A stretch of DNA of 64,000 bases, taken from Chitinophagaceae bacterium. Lineage in GTDB: Bacteria > Bacteroidota > Bacteroidia > Chitinophagales > Chitinophagaceae. The translations under genes were made by a program, and so were the position numbers. The notes beneath the pieces are model-generated. The model saw only the letters and a program-made list of their open reading frames with translations. It did not search any database and was not told the DNA's origin. The stretch spans positions 124,001-188,000 of the forward strand of contig JAEUVJ010000053.1 in the NCBI GenBank assembly GCA_016787085.1, in the 5' to 3' direction. Shown here piece by piece: positions 17,617-26,552 of the stretch (position 1 is the stretch's first letter; each line of letters begins with the position of its first letter).

Positions 17617-18723
17617 TCAGGGTTTTTGATACCGGAAACGTACCAGGGCATTTTTTTGTTCATTGGATGTGATGCGGACATCAAACCGCTGGTCGCCGGC
17701 TTCTACTATCATCAGGGATGTGTTGGGAGGAATGCGCCCCAGGTTTTCGGCTACCATCACCAGTTCATGGACTTCATCGTCGTCCATTTTCAGTTTTACA
17801 ATAATGGGGCTTGCGCTCAGCCGCTTGTTGACCAAAAGCAGTTTTTTATCATAGAAAATAGAGATAGTGTCATCATCTATTTCACCATTATCATATAATC
17901 TGACCGTCACATCCGGATCGCTTACGATTAATGATTTCATCAGTTCATTCTGTCTTTCTTTCAGAATGGCCGGGGTGGCTACAGGAGGTTTAGCAACAGT
18001 TTTTACAACCGGCAGTGGGTCTTTTTTGACAATCGTATCCTTTTTTGTGTTTTGTGTAGTGGATGGATTTACAAGCTCTCTTTTTACCGTAGCGGGAGGT
18101 TTATTGGGAGTAGTGACCGGCTTTCTCGTGACAGCAGGCGGTGATGTTCTTTTCACAGACGAGTCTCTGGAAAGAGGGACATTCGTTTTGACCAATGGCG
18201 TCACGGTATTCCGTTTCCGGAGGAAAGGTTCAATATAAAAATCAGAAGTTTCAACTTTGCGCAGGTGAACGGTGCCTCCGCCACAATCGCCCCATTCATA
18301 AGGGTTGGGACGGCCTTTGACTTCATATTTGCCTAAGTAAGTACCGTCGAGAAATTCTTCTTTACCTGATTTGCTATAAGCCAGGTTGTATTTCATGATA
18401 CAGGTGAGACCTCCGGGATTGACCAGTTCAACTGTTTTTATTTCCTGTATGCGCAGTTTTTTTGAGTTCTTTACAAAATTGCCTGTCATAGTGGCTTTGC
18501 CATAAAAACGGATATCGTCCTGCCATGAATAGGATACGCCGGTTGCTGAAAAACTGCCGTCGGCATTTTGTTTTACCTGGAACTCCAGCCGGTAATGCTG
18601 CCCGTCTTCAGATGTGAAATAGCCTTTCCAGATACCTGTTACATTCTGTGAAAAAGAATGGAGGGAAATAATACAGGTAAGGATGAATGCAAGCAACCCG
18701 ATCTTTCGTTCAGTCCGTTTCAT
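17617..18723 (-). CDS. Exported two-domain protein, longer paralogue
   Basis: 368 aa from ATG 18723, which gives a good signal peptide (IGLLAFILTCIISLHSFSQ); the in-frame start at 18849 overlaps the divergent gene and is rejected. N-terminal domain NVTGIWKGYFTSEDGQHY, then a Pro/Thr/Lys-rich linker of about 80 residues (TRKPVTTPNKPPATVKREL and onward), then the C-terminal DNGEIDDDTISIFYDKK and IPPNTSLMIVEAGDQRFDVRITS domain shared with the gene at 16696. The linker is the main difference between the paralogues. Probably a periplasmic or surface protein. Confidence 0.72.
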   Translation of the reverse strand: MKRTERKIGLLAFILTCIISLHSFSQNVTGIWKGYFTSEDGQHYRLEFQVKQNADGSFSATGVSYSWQDDIRFYGKATMTGNFVKNSKKLRIQEIKTVELVNPGGLTCIMKYNLAYSKSGKEEFLDGTYLGKYEVKGRPNPYEWGDCGGGTVHLRKVETSDFYIEPFLRKRNTVTPLVKTNVPLSRDSSVKRTSPPAVTRKPVTTPNKPPATVKRELVNPSTTQNTKKDTIVKKDPLPVVKTVAKPPVATPAILKERQNELMKSLIVSDPDVTVRLYDNGEIDDDTISIFYDKKLLLVNKRLSASPIIVKLKMDDDEVHELVMVAENLGRIPPNTSLMIVEAGDQRFDVRITSNEQKNALVRFRYQKP

Positions 18724-18848
18724 TACAGGTTCAAAACTAACGAATAAGTTCGTATTGATTAATCCGTTAACGGGAAAGGCTTTGTTAATTTTGATGGCCA
18801 GGCATTTACATGCGGAACCCTGACAAAAGCAGGCTATAGCGTTATACA

Positions 18849-19559
18849 ATGATGATAAAAGTCAAATACAAGGTTTTGCCTTTCTTTTTGCTGTTGTCGT
18901 GGCAGGTGGATGCACAACATACACCGCAAACGGTTTTGCTTCTCTGCAAGCTTGATTCTATACGAAACAGCCCTTCTGTGGCCAGGCATTTTGCCGGAAT
19001 TTACTTTGAAACAACAGCTCATGCTGTCAGTCATTTTTCCAGCGCCGAGCCGGCTGTGCAGGATATGATGGGAAGAATGGAATGGCGGTTTGCTGATTAT
19101 TTTTTCCGGTCGGCCGACGCATCCAAAAATAAAACACCGGTTTCCCGCGAATGGATGGCTTATTATTCGGATAACAATGCCTCTTCGCTCCGGTACCTCC
19201 TTTTGGGCATCAATGCCCACATCAATGGCGATATCTGGCAGGCATTGACAACTGAGTTTACAAAAGAGGAGTTAGAAAAACTCAAACCTCATTACTTTTC
19301 TTACTATACAGAACTGTTGAAAGAATACAGGCGGGTGAGTGAACAGGCGTGGGCGCAAAGTAAAAAGCTGAGGCTACTTCATACCATAAGTTTCGGAATG
19401 GATAAATGGTATGGGAAAATAATGTTGAAGCGCTGGCGTAAACGGCAAATGAACCTCGCCGGCCTGTATTTTACTAACCGGTCATTGTTTGAAAAAAAAT
19501 TAGAACAGGTACGCCGTAAAATGATCCGGCTTGAGCATCTTATCCGCCGGAACACCTGA
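18849..19559 (+). CDS. DUF5995-family exported protein
   Basis: 236 aa with an N-terminal signal (VLPFFLLLSWQVDAQ). The central WMAYYSDNNASSLRYLLLGINAHINGDIWQAL block matches DUF5995, whose NAHIN(G/x)DL motif is the most conserved part. No catalytic function is established. ATG 18849 or the adjacent ATG 18852 could start it. Divergent from the paralogue gene at 17617-18723. Confidence 0.7.
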   Translation: MMIKVKYKVLPFFLLLSWQVDAQHTPQTVLLLCKLDSIRNSPSVARHFAGIYFETTAHAVSHFSSAEPAVQDMMGRMEWRFADYFFRSADASKNKTPVSREWMAYYSDNNASSLRYLLLGINAHINGDIWQALTTEFTKEELEKLKPHYFSYYTELLKEYRRVSEQAWAQSKKLRLLHTISFGMDKWYGKIMLKRWRKRQMNLAGLYFTNRSLFEKKLEQVRRKMIRLEHLIRRNT

Positions 19560-19604
19560 AAGATGATTTCTTTGTAACCGTCTCTTTAATCGCCCGGAGT
19601 TTGC

Positions 19605-19612
19605 TAATTTTG
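19605..19612 (+). promoter_or_regulatory. Promoter -7 element for thrS
   Basis: TAATTTTG matches TAnnTTTG; predicted transcription start near 19619 leaves a leader of about 120 nt before thrS, in which I see no clear riboswitch or T-box. Confidence 0.55.
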
Positions 19613-19741
19613 CCAGCCTTAAAAGCTGGTTGCCAGTTGCCTGTTCTGTCGCCGGTTTTTTGAGTTCAAAGATTGGTTTACAATGGACCGGGCAAATACT
19701 GGTAACCCGACACCATCAACAGGCAATATCTAGTACAAAAG

Positions 19742-21676
19742 ATGATAAATATTACTTTACCGGACGGAGCAGTCAGGCAATACGAAAAAGGTGTCACCGC
19801 ATTGGAGATTGCCAAATCCATTTCAGAAGGTCTTGCCAGGAAAGTGCTGGCGGCAAATGTGAACGGGCAGGTATGGGACGCCAGCCGGCCGATCACTGGC
19901 GATGCATCACTAAAACTGCTTACGTGGACAGACACAGACGGGAAGAACACATTCTGGCACTCATCTGCCCACCTGATGGCCGAAGCAGTGGAATCTTTAT
20001 TTCCGGGAGTGAAATTCTGGGTCGGGCCGCCGGTGGAAAATGGTTTTTATTATGATATGGATCTCGGCGACAGAAAGATGTCGGAAGAGGACCTTGCTGC
20101 ACTGGAGAAAAGAATGAATGAGCTGGCCAAGAAGAACAGTGCTTATACCCGGAAAGAAATGCCTAAAGCCGAAGCTGTCAGGTATTTCACAGAAAAAGGA
20201 GATGAGTATAAGCTTGACTTGCTCAGCGGGCTGAATGACGGGGAGATCACTTTCTATACACAGGGCAATTTCACTGATCTGTGCCGGGGACCGCATATTC
20301 CTAATACCTCTTTCATTAAAGCCATAAAACTGACCAGTATAGCGGGCGCCTACTGGAAAGGCGACGAAAAGAATAAAATGCTGACCCGTGTGTATGGTGT
20401 TACATTCCCTTCACAGAAAGAACTGGATGAATACCTGCAGATGCTGGAAGAAGCCAAGAAAAGGGATCACCGCAAGCTTGGCAAAGAGCTAAGCATATTC
20501 ACGATGGATGATGATGTAGGTCCGGGTCTCCCTTTATGGCTGCCTAATGGTACCATCATCATAGAAGAACTGGAAAGGCTGGCGAAGGAAACGGAACTGG
20601 CAGCAGGCTATAAAAGGGTGGTGACACCCCATATTGCCAAAGAAAGCATGTACCTCACCAGTGGTCACCTGCCTTATTACCAGGATAGCATGTATCCCCC
20701 GATAGAACTGGAAGGGCAGAAGTACTACCTGAAAGCCATGAACTGTCCTCATCATCATAAAATATTTGCTGCAGAACCCAAGAGCTACAAGGATCTTCCG
20801 TTGAGGCTGGCTGAGTACGGCACCTGTTACCGGTATGAACAAAGCGGTGAGTTGTTTGGTTTGATGCGTGTACGTTGCCTGCACATGAATGATGCGCATA
20901 TCTATTGCACCAAGGAGCAGTTCTATGAAGAGTTCAAGGCAGTGAACGACATGTACATCAAGTATTTTAAAATATTTGGTGTTGACAAGTACGTGATGCG
21001 TTTGTCATTGCATGAGCCCTCCAAACTCGGGAAAAAATATGTAGATGAACCGGAACTCTGGAAAGAAACTGAGGAGCTTGTCAGAGATGTACTCATCAAG
21101 ACCAACACCCCGTTTGTTGAGGTGCAGGACGAGGCGGCGTTTTACGGGCCTAAGATTGATGTGCAGATATGGAGTACTATCGGCAGGGAGTTCACACTGG
21201 CTACCAACCAGGTTGATTTTGCACAGGGAAGAAGGTTCAAACTGGAATTCACCAACCAGGATAATAAGGCCGAAACCCCGCTGATCATTCACCGGGCGCC
21301 ATTAGGCACACACGAACGGTTCATCGGCTTTTTGCTGGAACATTATGCAGGCAAATTCCCGGCCTGGCTGGCGCCTGTACAGGTAAAAGTGCTGCCGATC
21401 AGTGATAAGTTCCTGGATTATGCCAAAACAATTTCACAAAAGCTGAAAAAAGCTGATATTCGTGCAGAGGTTGACGACCGTAATGAGAAGATCGGCAAAA
21501 AGATCCGTGATACGGAACTGATGAAAGTACCTTATATGCTGGTAGTGGGTGAAAAAGAAATGAATGAGAACAAAGTAGCAGTAAGAAGACAAGGTAAAGG
21601 CGATGCCGGTGTAAAAGGAGTAGATGAGTTTTTGAATGAAGTGAGAACCGAAATAGAAGAAAGAAGAAGCGAATAA
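19742..21676 (+). CDS. thrS: Threonyl-tRNA synthetase
   Basis: 644 aa, usual length. TGS domain at the start (INITLPDGAVRQYEKGVTALEIAKSI), editing domain with HSSAHLMAEAV (His pair of the HxxxH site) and class II catalytic core: AMNCPHHHKIF with the zinc-binding Cys, RLAEYGTCYRYEQSGELFGLMRVR (motif 2), and APLGTHERFIGFLLEHYAG (motif 3); anticodon-binding domain follows from about residue 540. Charges tRNA-Thr in the cytosol. First gene of the translation cluster thrS-infC; the 87-nt gap to infC has no terminator. Confidence 0.97.
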   Translation: MINITLPDGAVRQYEKGVTALEIAKSISEGLARKVLAANVNGQVWDASRPITGDASLKLLTWTDTDGKNTFWHSSAHLMAEAVESLFPGVKFWVGPPVENGFYYDMDLGDRKMSEEDLAALEKRMNELAKKNSAYTRKEMPKAEAVRYFTEKGDEYKLDLLSGLNDGEITFYTQGNFTDLCRGPHIPNTSFIKAIKLTSIAGAYWKGDEKNKMLTRVYGVTFPSQKELDEYLQMLEEAKKRDHRKLGKELSIFTMDDDVGPGLPLWLPNGTIIIEELERLAKETELAAGYKRVVTPHIAKESMYLTSGHLPYYQDSMYPPIELEGQKYYLKAMNCPHHHKIFAAEPKSYKDLPLRLAEYGTCYRYEQSGELFGLMRVRCLHMNDAHIYCTKEQFYEEFKAVNDMYIKYFKIFGVDKYVMRLSLHEPSKLGKKYVDEPELWKETEELVRDVLIKTNTPFVEVQDEAAFYGPKIDVQIWSTIGREFTLATNQVDFAQGRRFKLEFTNQDNKAETPLIIHRAPLGTHERFIGFLLEHYAGKFPAWLAPVQVKVLPISDKFLDYAKTISQKLKKADIRAEVDDRNEKIGKKIRDTELMKVPYMLVVGEKEMNENKVAVRRQGKGDAGVKGVDEFLNEVRTEIEERRSE

Positions 21677-21722
21677 CAATACCTCAGATCCTGTATGAGG
21701 AATTACAGACCATAAAAAACAA

Positions 21723-21745
21723 TTGCTTCCCTGCAGGGGTGGAAG
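21723..21745 (+). promoter_or_regulatory. Small hairpin in thrS-infC spacer
   Basis: GCTTCC and GGAAGC arms enclose a GC-rich loop shortly before the infC start. It could be part of an autoregulatory leader or a weak pause; no more can be said. Confidence 0.3.
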
Positions 21746-21763
21746 CTTTACCAAAAAAAGTAA

Positions 21764-22405
21764 ATGGCAGTACCACAAAAACCCGGAGGCGGGTTCAACA
21801 GGCCACCAGGACAGGGCGGTTTTAACAGACCCGGCGGCGGTGGCGGTTTTAACAAAGGCGGATTCAGGGGCAGGTTTGTCCCCCGCAAAGAAGCAGAACA
21901 TCGCATCAATCAATTCATCAGGGCTCCGCAGGTTCGCCTCGTTGGCGACAATGTAGAAGTAGGCATCTATTCTATCCAGGAAGCAATGAAAATTGCACAG
22001 GAACAGCAACTGGACCTGGTAGAAATATCACCTACTGTAGATCCGCCTGTGTGCAAGGTGATTGACTACAATAAATTCCTCTACGACAAAAAGAAGAAGG
22101 AAAAGGAAATGAAAGCGAAGAGCAAGGTCTCTGAAGTAAAAGAGATCCGCTTTACGCCTAATACCGATGACCATGATTTTGATTTCAAGGCCAAGCATGC
22201 GGAAGGCTTTTTAAAAGAGGGCAATAAAGTAAAAGCCTACGTACAGTTCAAAGGCCGTGCTATTCAATTCCAGGAAAGAGGCCAGTTGTTGTTGCTAAAG
22301 TTTGCAGAAAGACTGGCAGAAGTAGCCATTCTGGAGAACATGCCAAAGATGGAGGGCAGGCGAATGCTGGCAATGTTTGCACCTAAAGGCAAGAAAAAAG
22401 GATAA
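21764..22405 (+). CDS. infC: Translation initiation factor IF-3
   Basis: 213 aa. Binds the 30S subunit and enforces start-codon choice. The IF3-N domain begins at NQFIRAPQVRLVGDNVEVGIYS and carries QLDLVEISPTVDPPVCKVIDYNKFLY; IF3-C follows with EIRFTPNTDDHDFDFKAKHAEGFL and ends MEGRRMLAMFAPK. An unusual Gly/Phe/Arg-rich extension of about 40 residues (GGGFNRPPGQGGFNRP and on) precedes the family start. Start is a plain ATG, unlike the rare AUU/AUC starts used for autoregulation in enterobacteria. Followed by a strong terminator. Confidence 0.96.
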   Translation: MAVPQKPGGGFNRPPGQGGFNRPGGGGGFNKGGFRGRFVPRKEAEHRINQFIRAPQVRLVGDNVEVGIYSIQEAMKIAQEQQLDLVEISPTVDPPVCKVIDYNKFLYDKKKKEKEMKAKSKVSEVKEIRFTPNTDDHDFDFKAKHAEGFLKEGNKVKAYVQFKGRAIQFQERGQLLLLKFAERLAEVAILENMPKMEGRRMLAMFAPKGKKKG

Positions 22406-22424
22406 CCGGAAATAGCTTTTTATA

Positions 22425-22458
22425 AAACCGCTCCGTAAAGAGAGCGGTTTCTTTTTTT
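22425..22458 (+). terminator. Rho-independent terminator after infC
   Basis: Arms 22425-22433 (AAACCGCTC) and 22442-22450 (GAGCGGTTT) with an 8-nt loop, followed by C and seven T. Separates infC from the genes inserted before rpmI. Confidence 0.88.
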
Positions 22459-22491
22459 GGAAAAAAATCATACAACTCAAAAAAAACAATC

Positions 22492-22953
22492 ATGAGAAAG
22501 AATGCCCCCTTATTGGCTGTATTGTTTGTGATAGGTATTTCATCCTGCAAAACGGCAGATGACCAGGTTCCTCAGATCGCAGCCGATTTTTGCAATTGTA
22601 TTTCCACGCTTGAGAAAGGTATGAGTAAAGCGACGATCGATATCATTAGCCAGGCGGCGGAAGCAGCCGATCCTGAACAGGCCATGGAAAAGGCTATGGA
22701 AGGGATGAGTGAAGAAAACAAAATGAAAGTAGCTATGGAAATGGTAGCCATGAGTAAACTGGATGATGCTTCTTCAGAAGCGGGCCGTTGTATGAAAGAC
22801 ATTGAAAAGAAATATGAAAAAAGCTACACCTTTAATGAGAAAAAATTCAATGAGAAGATCATTAAAGAACTGGAGTCAAAGAATGGCTGTAGCCTGACAG
22901 CCGCCATCATGAAACTCGGACTCAAAGTAAATGACCAGGAAAAGAGTAAATAA
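22492..22953 (+). CDS. Small lipoprotein of unknown function
   Basis: 153 aa; signal with lipobox GISSC (MRKNAPLLAVLFVIGISSC). The mature part is helical and Met/Glu-rich (PEQAMEKAMEGMSEENKMKVAMEMVAM) with three or more Cys (DFCNCISTLEKGM, GRCMKDIEKK, NGCSLTAAIMKLG). No family recognised. Lies between infC and the metalloprotease inside the translation cluster. An 8-bp hairpin at 23001-23022 follows it. Confidence 0.72.
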   Translation: MRKNAPLLAVLFVIGISSCKTADDQVPQIAADFCNCISTLEKGMSKATIDIISQAAEAADPEQAMEKAMEGMSEENKMKVAMEMVAMSKLDDASSEAGRCMKDIEKKYEKSYTFNEKKFNEKIIKELESKNGCSLTAAIMKLGLKVNDQEKSK

Positions 22954-23000
22954 ACTACTTCGGCATACGGGCATTATATCATTTCCATCACCTGCTGTAA

Positions 23001-23022
23001 CCACTGGTAACAAAACCAGTGG
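23001..23022 (+). terminator. Hairpin after lipoprotein gene
   Basis: CCACTGGT (23001-23008) and ACCAGTGG (23015-23022) form a perfect 8-bp stem with a 6-nt loop. No T tract, so it may only be an RNA 3' end or spacer. Confidence 0.4.
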
Positions 23023-23079
23023 TATGGTATTCACGGAGCAGCACTTTAGTTAAATTGAGTTTTTAAAATACAGATACAA

Positions 23080-25626
23080 ATGCGTAAAAGCTTTTTTCCC
23101 GGAAAAAGAATACTCTTTACAGTTATTATGACCCTTGCAGGTATGGCTTCATTTGCGCAACCCCGCATTGACACGACGAGGGGAGGCAGTAATGGTTTTG
23201 GAGCGAGAGGCAATGCAGGTCCACGGCCATACAAGGAAGTAATCACAGGTAAGGCAATCAGCGATGCCGGTTTGTTTCTTGTACATAAAGTAGAAGACAA
23301 GTATTATTTTGAAATCCCTGATTCATTATTAGGAAGAGAGATACTGGTGGTGAACCGCATTTCGAAGGCGGCGGCAGGAATGCGTTTAGGCGGTTTTTTC
23401 GGGTATGCCGGAGATTATATCGGCCAGAGTGTAATCAGATTCGAAAAGGGACCGAATAATAAAGTGTTTCTCCGAAACCTGTCTTTTGCTGAATACACGA
23501 AGGACAGCACATCACCTATGTTCACTTCCGTGAACAATTCCAATATCCAGCCCATTGCTGCATCTTTTGATATCAGGTCGCTAGGGAAAGATTCGACCGG
23601 GGTGGTCATTGACGTAACTGACTATATCGGGGGAGACAATGATGTCCTTCATTTCAGCGGGCCGGCAAAGAGCAACCTGAGAATATCGGCTCTGCAGGCA
23701 GATAAATCCTATATAGTCGGGGTAAGATCATACCCTATAAACGTTGAGATCAAAACAGTGAAAACATATGGAAGATCGGCCGCGGCTCCCTCACAGGGTT
23801 TTGGCGGCGGGATCATTTCTTCAGGAGGAAATTTCACGGTTGAGCTGAACAGTTCATTGGTCATTTTACCAAAGAAACCCATGCAGCCACGATACTTTGA
23901 CCCCCGGGTGGGTTACTTCTCAACAGGCTATACAGATTACGATATGAATCCTCAGGGAGTAAAATCAGTCGTGATGGTGCAGCGCTGGAGGCTGGAGCCA
24001 AAGGATGAGGATATGGAAAAGTACAAAAGGGGAGAGTTGGTGGAACCTAAAAAGCCGATTGTCTATTACATAGATCCCGCCACCCCCAAAAAATGGGCGC
24101 CTTACCTGATACAGGGTGTTAACGACTGGCAGGTAGCCTTTGAAAAAGCCGGTTTTAAGAATGCAATACTGGCAAAAATGGCACCGACAAAAGAGGAAGA
24201 CAGCACCTGGAGCTTAGATGATGCCCGCAACTCCGCCATTGTTTATAAACCTTCTGATATCGCTAATGCCAGCGGCCCTCGCATTTGGGACCCGCGAAGC
24301 GGGGAGATCATGGAGAGCCATATCAACTGGTATCATAACGTGATGGAATTGCTGCGTGACTGGTATTTTGTACAGTGCTCTCCGGTAGATCCAAGAGCGA
24401 GAAAAATGGTGTTTGATGATGAATTGATGGGTCAATTGATCCGTTTCGTTTCCTCACATGAAGTAGGGCACACGATCGGGCTGCGGCATAACTATGGGTC
24501 AAGTTCAGGTGTACCGGTCGAAAATCTCAGGAATAAAGCCTGGGTGGAAGCGAATGGACACACACCGTCCATCATGGATTACGCCCGTTTCAATTATGTA
24601 GCCCAGCCGGAAGATAATATCAGTGACAAAGGATTGTATCCCCGTATCGCCGATTACGATAAATGGGCCATTGAATGGGGCTATAAGTTATTTCCGGAAT
24701 ACAAAGATGTGGATGCAGAAAAAACGACGCTCAATAAATGGGTGATCGAAAAGTTAAAGGATAAGCGGCTTTGGTTTGGCACAGAAACCAACCCGGATGA
24801 CCCGCGTAGCCAGCGGGAGCAAGTAGGTGATGACCCTATGAAGGGAAGCATGTATGGTATCAAAAACCTGCAGCGTATTGTACCCAATCTGCTGGAGTGG
24901 ACCAAGCAGCCCAACGAAGATTACAGTGGCCTTAGCCATATGTATAGCGAAGTGAGCAGCCAATTCCAAATGTACATGAGTCATGTAGCAAAATATGTAG
25001 CAGGCATCATGGAAACACCTAAAAAAGTAGAAGAACAGGGCCCTGTATACGAAGCTGTTTCAAAAACAAAGCAAAAAGAAGCGGTGGAATTCCTGAATAA
25101 AAACCTGTTTGCTACTCCAGCATGGTTGCTTAATCCGGATATTTTCAGCAGAACAGGAATGAGTGGTATTGCAGTGATCGGCAATATCCAGGACAACATT
25201 CTGAGTCGTCTTTTAAGTACCAGAACATTCAATAAGCTGCTTGACGCAGAGGCCGTGGCTGGCAATACCGCTTACCCGTTGACAGAGTTTCTCAGTGATA
25301 TGAAAAGAGGAATATGGGCTGAGTTGCCTGGCCGAAAACCTATTGATATTTATCGCCGTAACCTGCAAAAGGCCTGCGTAAACATGCTTACTGGCATTTT
25401 AAACCCATCTTCGCCAGGCTCCACTACAGTGACGGGGGGAATAACCATAACGATCATTACTCCCGGTGGCGACAAGTCAGATGTAAAGAGTGTAGTAAGG
25501 GCTCACTTGGCTTCCTTACGAAGCGAGATCAATGCCGCTGCGACGGGTACTTCAGACCTGATGAGCAAATACCATCTGCAGGATATCTCGCAAAGAATTG
25601 ATAAAGCCCTGAATCCTAAAGATTAA
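23080..25626 (+). CDS. Exported zinc metalloprotease, DUF5117/DUF5118 type
   Basis: 848 aa. Signal peptide ([15 protein letters not shown]) then a Gly/Arg-rich stretch. The metzincin zinc site [12 protein letters not shown] (about residues 460-471) is intact, preceded by LIRFVSS and followed by [16 protein letters not shown] (Met-turn). The N-terminal half ([37 protein letters not shown]) is the DUF5117/DUF5118 region of large zinc-dependent proteases common in Bacteroidota. Acts in the periplasm or outside the cell; substrate unknown. Transcription ends at a strong terminator just before the rpmI promoter. Confidence 0.9.
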   Translation: MRKSFFPGKRILFTVIMTLAGMASFAQPRIDTTRGGSNGFGARGNAGPRPYKEVITGKAISDAGLFLVHKVEDKYYFEIPDSLLGREILVVNRISKAAAGMRLGGFFGYAGDYIGQSVIRFEKGPNNKVFLRNLSFAEYTKDSTSPMFTSVNNSNIQPIAASFDIRSLGKDSTGVVIDVTDYIGGDNDVLHFSGPAKSNLRISALQADKSYIVGVRSYPINVEIKTVKTYGRSAAAPSQGFGGGIISSGGNFTVELNSSLVILPKKPMQPRYFDPRVGYFSTGYTDYDMNPQGVKSVVMVQRWRLEPKDEDMEKYKRGELVEPKKPIVYYIDPATPKKWAPYLIQGVNDWQVAFEKAGFKNAILAKMAPTKEEDSTWSLDDARNSAIVYKPSDIANASGPRIWDPRSGEIMESHINWYHNVMELLRDWYFVQCSPVDPRARKMVFDDELMGQLIRFVSSHEVGHTIGLRHNYGSSSGVPVENLRNKAWVEANGHTPSIMDYARFNYVAQPEDNISDKGLYPRIADYDKWAIEWGYKLFPEYKDVDAEKTTLNKWVIEKLKDKRLWFGTETNPDDPRSQREQVGDDPMKGSMYGIKNLQRIVPNLLEWTKQPNEDYSGLSHMYSEVSSQFQMYMSHVAKYVAGIMETPKKVEEQGPVYEAVSKTKQKEAVEFLNKNLFATPAWLLNPDIFSRTGMSGIAVIGNIQDNILSRLLSTRTFNKLLDAEAVAGNTAYPLTEFLSDMKRGIWAELPGRKPIDIYRRNLQKACVNMLTGILNPSSPGSTTVTGGITITIITPGGDKSDVKSVVRAHLASLRSEINAAATGTSDLMSKYHLQDISQRIDKALNPKD

Positions 25627-25661
25627 GAGGCATAAGCTATAAAAGGGCACGTATTTTCAAT

Positions 25662-25689
25662 GGGATGAAGGCATCATCCCGTTTTTTTT
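25662..25689 (+). terminator. Rho-independent terminator after metalloprotease
   Basis: GGGATGA (25662-25668) and TCATCCC (25674-25680) with a 5-nt loop, followed by G and eight T. Confidence 0.9.
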
Positions 25690-25697
25690 ATCAGGCC

Positions 25698-25728
25698 TTT
25701 GTCATTAACCTATTCAGCCCTATCTTTG
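25698..25728 (+). promoter_or_regulatory. Consensus Bacteroidota promoter for rpmI-rplT
   Basis: TTTG at 25698-25701, 19-nt spacer, TATCTTTG at 25721-25728: exact match to the TTTG-N19-TAnnTTTG pattern. It gives rpmI its own start separate from infC. Confidence 0.88.
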
Positions 25729-25793
25729 CAACCCGTTTAAAAAACGAGAAGTTCTTTTTATCGGCCCGATTTAAATGGGTCTTATTTCCTGAA

Positions 25794-25829
25794 GAGGTTC
25801 GAAAAGGGTCCCCCGGTGGGGAACGCCTC
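25794..25829 (+). promoter_or_regulatory. Structured leader of rpmI, possible L20 site
   Basis: Outer stem GAGGTTC/GAACGCCTC (with a 2-nt bulge) encloses the inner hairpin TCCCC-CGGT-GGGGA at 25809-25822, in a leader of about 120 nt. The rpmI-rplT unit is autoregulated by L20 in several phyla; assigning that role here is inference. Confidence 0.4.
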
Positions 25830-25856
25830 AAAGGTGTAAAATTAATACTGGGTAAA

Positions 25857-26054
25857 ATGCCTAAAGTAAAAACAAATTCCAGCGCCAAAAAACGTTTTAA
25901 AGTAACGGCGACCGGGAAGATCATGCATCAGAAGAGTTTCAAGCGTCACATTCTGACGAAGAAATCCAAAAAACGTAAACGTAACATGCGGAAAGATGGC
26001 GAAGTGGCAAAGTCACATGTTGATTTTGTAAAAAGACTTTTGCGCCTGAAATAA
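25857..26054 (+). CDS. rpmI: Ribosomal protein bL35
   Basis: 65 aa, normal length. [20 protein letters not shown] opening and the KKSKKRKRN basic patch identify bL35 of the 50S subunit. The start is ATG 25857; a longer open frame from 25665 runs through the promoter and leader and is not coding. Followed after 48 nt by rplT. Confidence 0.96.
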   Translation: MPKVKTNSSAKKRFKVTATGKIMHQKSFKRHILTKKSKKRKRNMRKDGEVAKSHVDFVKRLLRLK

Positions 26055-26102
26055 CCGTTTACGGTACTCAACTCTTAACTTTTAACGCTTAACTTATTTT
26101 AT

Positions 26103-26447
26103 ATGCCTCGTTCAAAAAATGCTGTCGCTTCCAAAGCACGCAGAAAAAAGATATTAAAACAAGCCAAAGGTTTCTATGGCAAACGTAAAAATGTATTAAC
26201 GGTTGCCAAGAACGTAGTGGAAAAAGGGATGACCTACATGTTCGTAGGCCGCAAACTGAAGAAAAGGGAATACCGCTCCCTGTGGATAGCCCGTATCAAT
26301 GCAGCGGTCCGTGCTGAAGGCCTGACCTATTCTGAGTTCATCAATAAATTGCAGAAAAAAGGTATCGAACTGGACCGTAAGGTGCTGGCCGACCTGGCGA
26401 TGAATAACCCCGATACTTTCAAAAGCCTGGTTGACTCCGTGAAATGA
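26103..26447 (+). CDS. rplT: Ribosomal protein bL20
   Basis: 114 aa. [30 protein letters not shown] is the long basic N-terminal arm that reaches into 23S rRNA; the C-terminal half ([26 protein letters not shown]) is the globular domain. Needed for 50S assembly and, in other bacteria, represses its own operon. Last gene of the rpmI-rplT unit, closed by a strong terminator. The 48-nt spacer before it is made of TTAAC words with no clear function. Confidence 0.97.
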   Translation: MPRSKNAVASKARRKKILKQAKGFYGKRKNVLTVAKNVVEKGMTYMFVGRKLKKREYRSLWIARINAAVRAEGLTYSEFINKLQKKGIELDRKVLADLAMNNPDTFKSLVDSVK

Positions 26448-26469
26448 TAAAGAGCCTTTGATCGAACTG

Positions 26470-26502
26470 AAAGCGGCACTCTGACAGGGGCCGCTTTTTT
26501 TT
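26470..26502 (+). terminator. Rho-independent terminator after rplT
   Basis: AAGCGGC (26471-26477) and GCCGCTT (26490-26496) with a 12-nt loop, then a run of T to 26502. Confidence 0.88.
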
Positions 26503-26525
26503 GTCCCGAAGTTTTTACAATCTTA

Positions 26526-26533
26526 TATTTTTG
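26526..26533 (+). promoter_or_regulatory. Promoter -7 element for arginine decarboxylase
   Basis: TATTTTTG matches TAnnTTTG; start of transcription expected near 26540. The -33 match is poor. Confidence 0.55.
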
Positions 26534-26552
26534 CACACACTAAAGAATTGCC

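Noticed and set aside
18724..18849. Longer start for the second paralogue
   Set aside because: Would bury the signal peptide that begins at ATG 18723 and run up to the start of the divergent gene.
19613..19741. T-box or other riboswitch before thrS
   Set aside because: No specifier loop or antiterminator-like structure could be recognised; T-boxes are not expected in this phylum.
25665..25856. N-terminal extension of the rpmI frame
   Set aside because: Covers a terminator, an exact promoter and a folded leader; bL35 starts at MPKVKTNSS.
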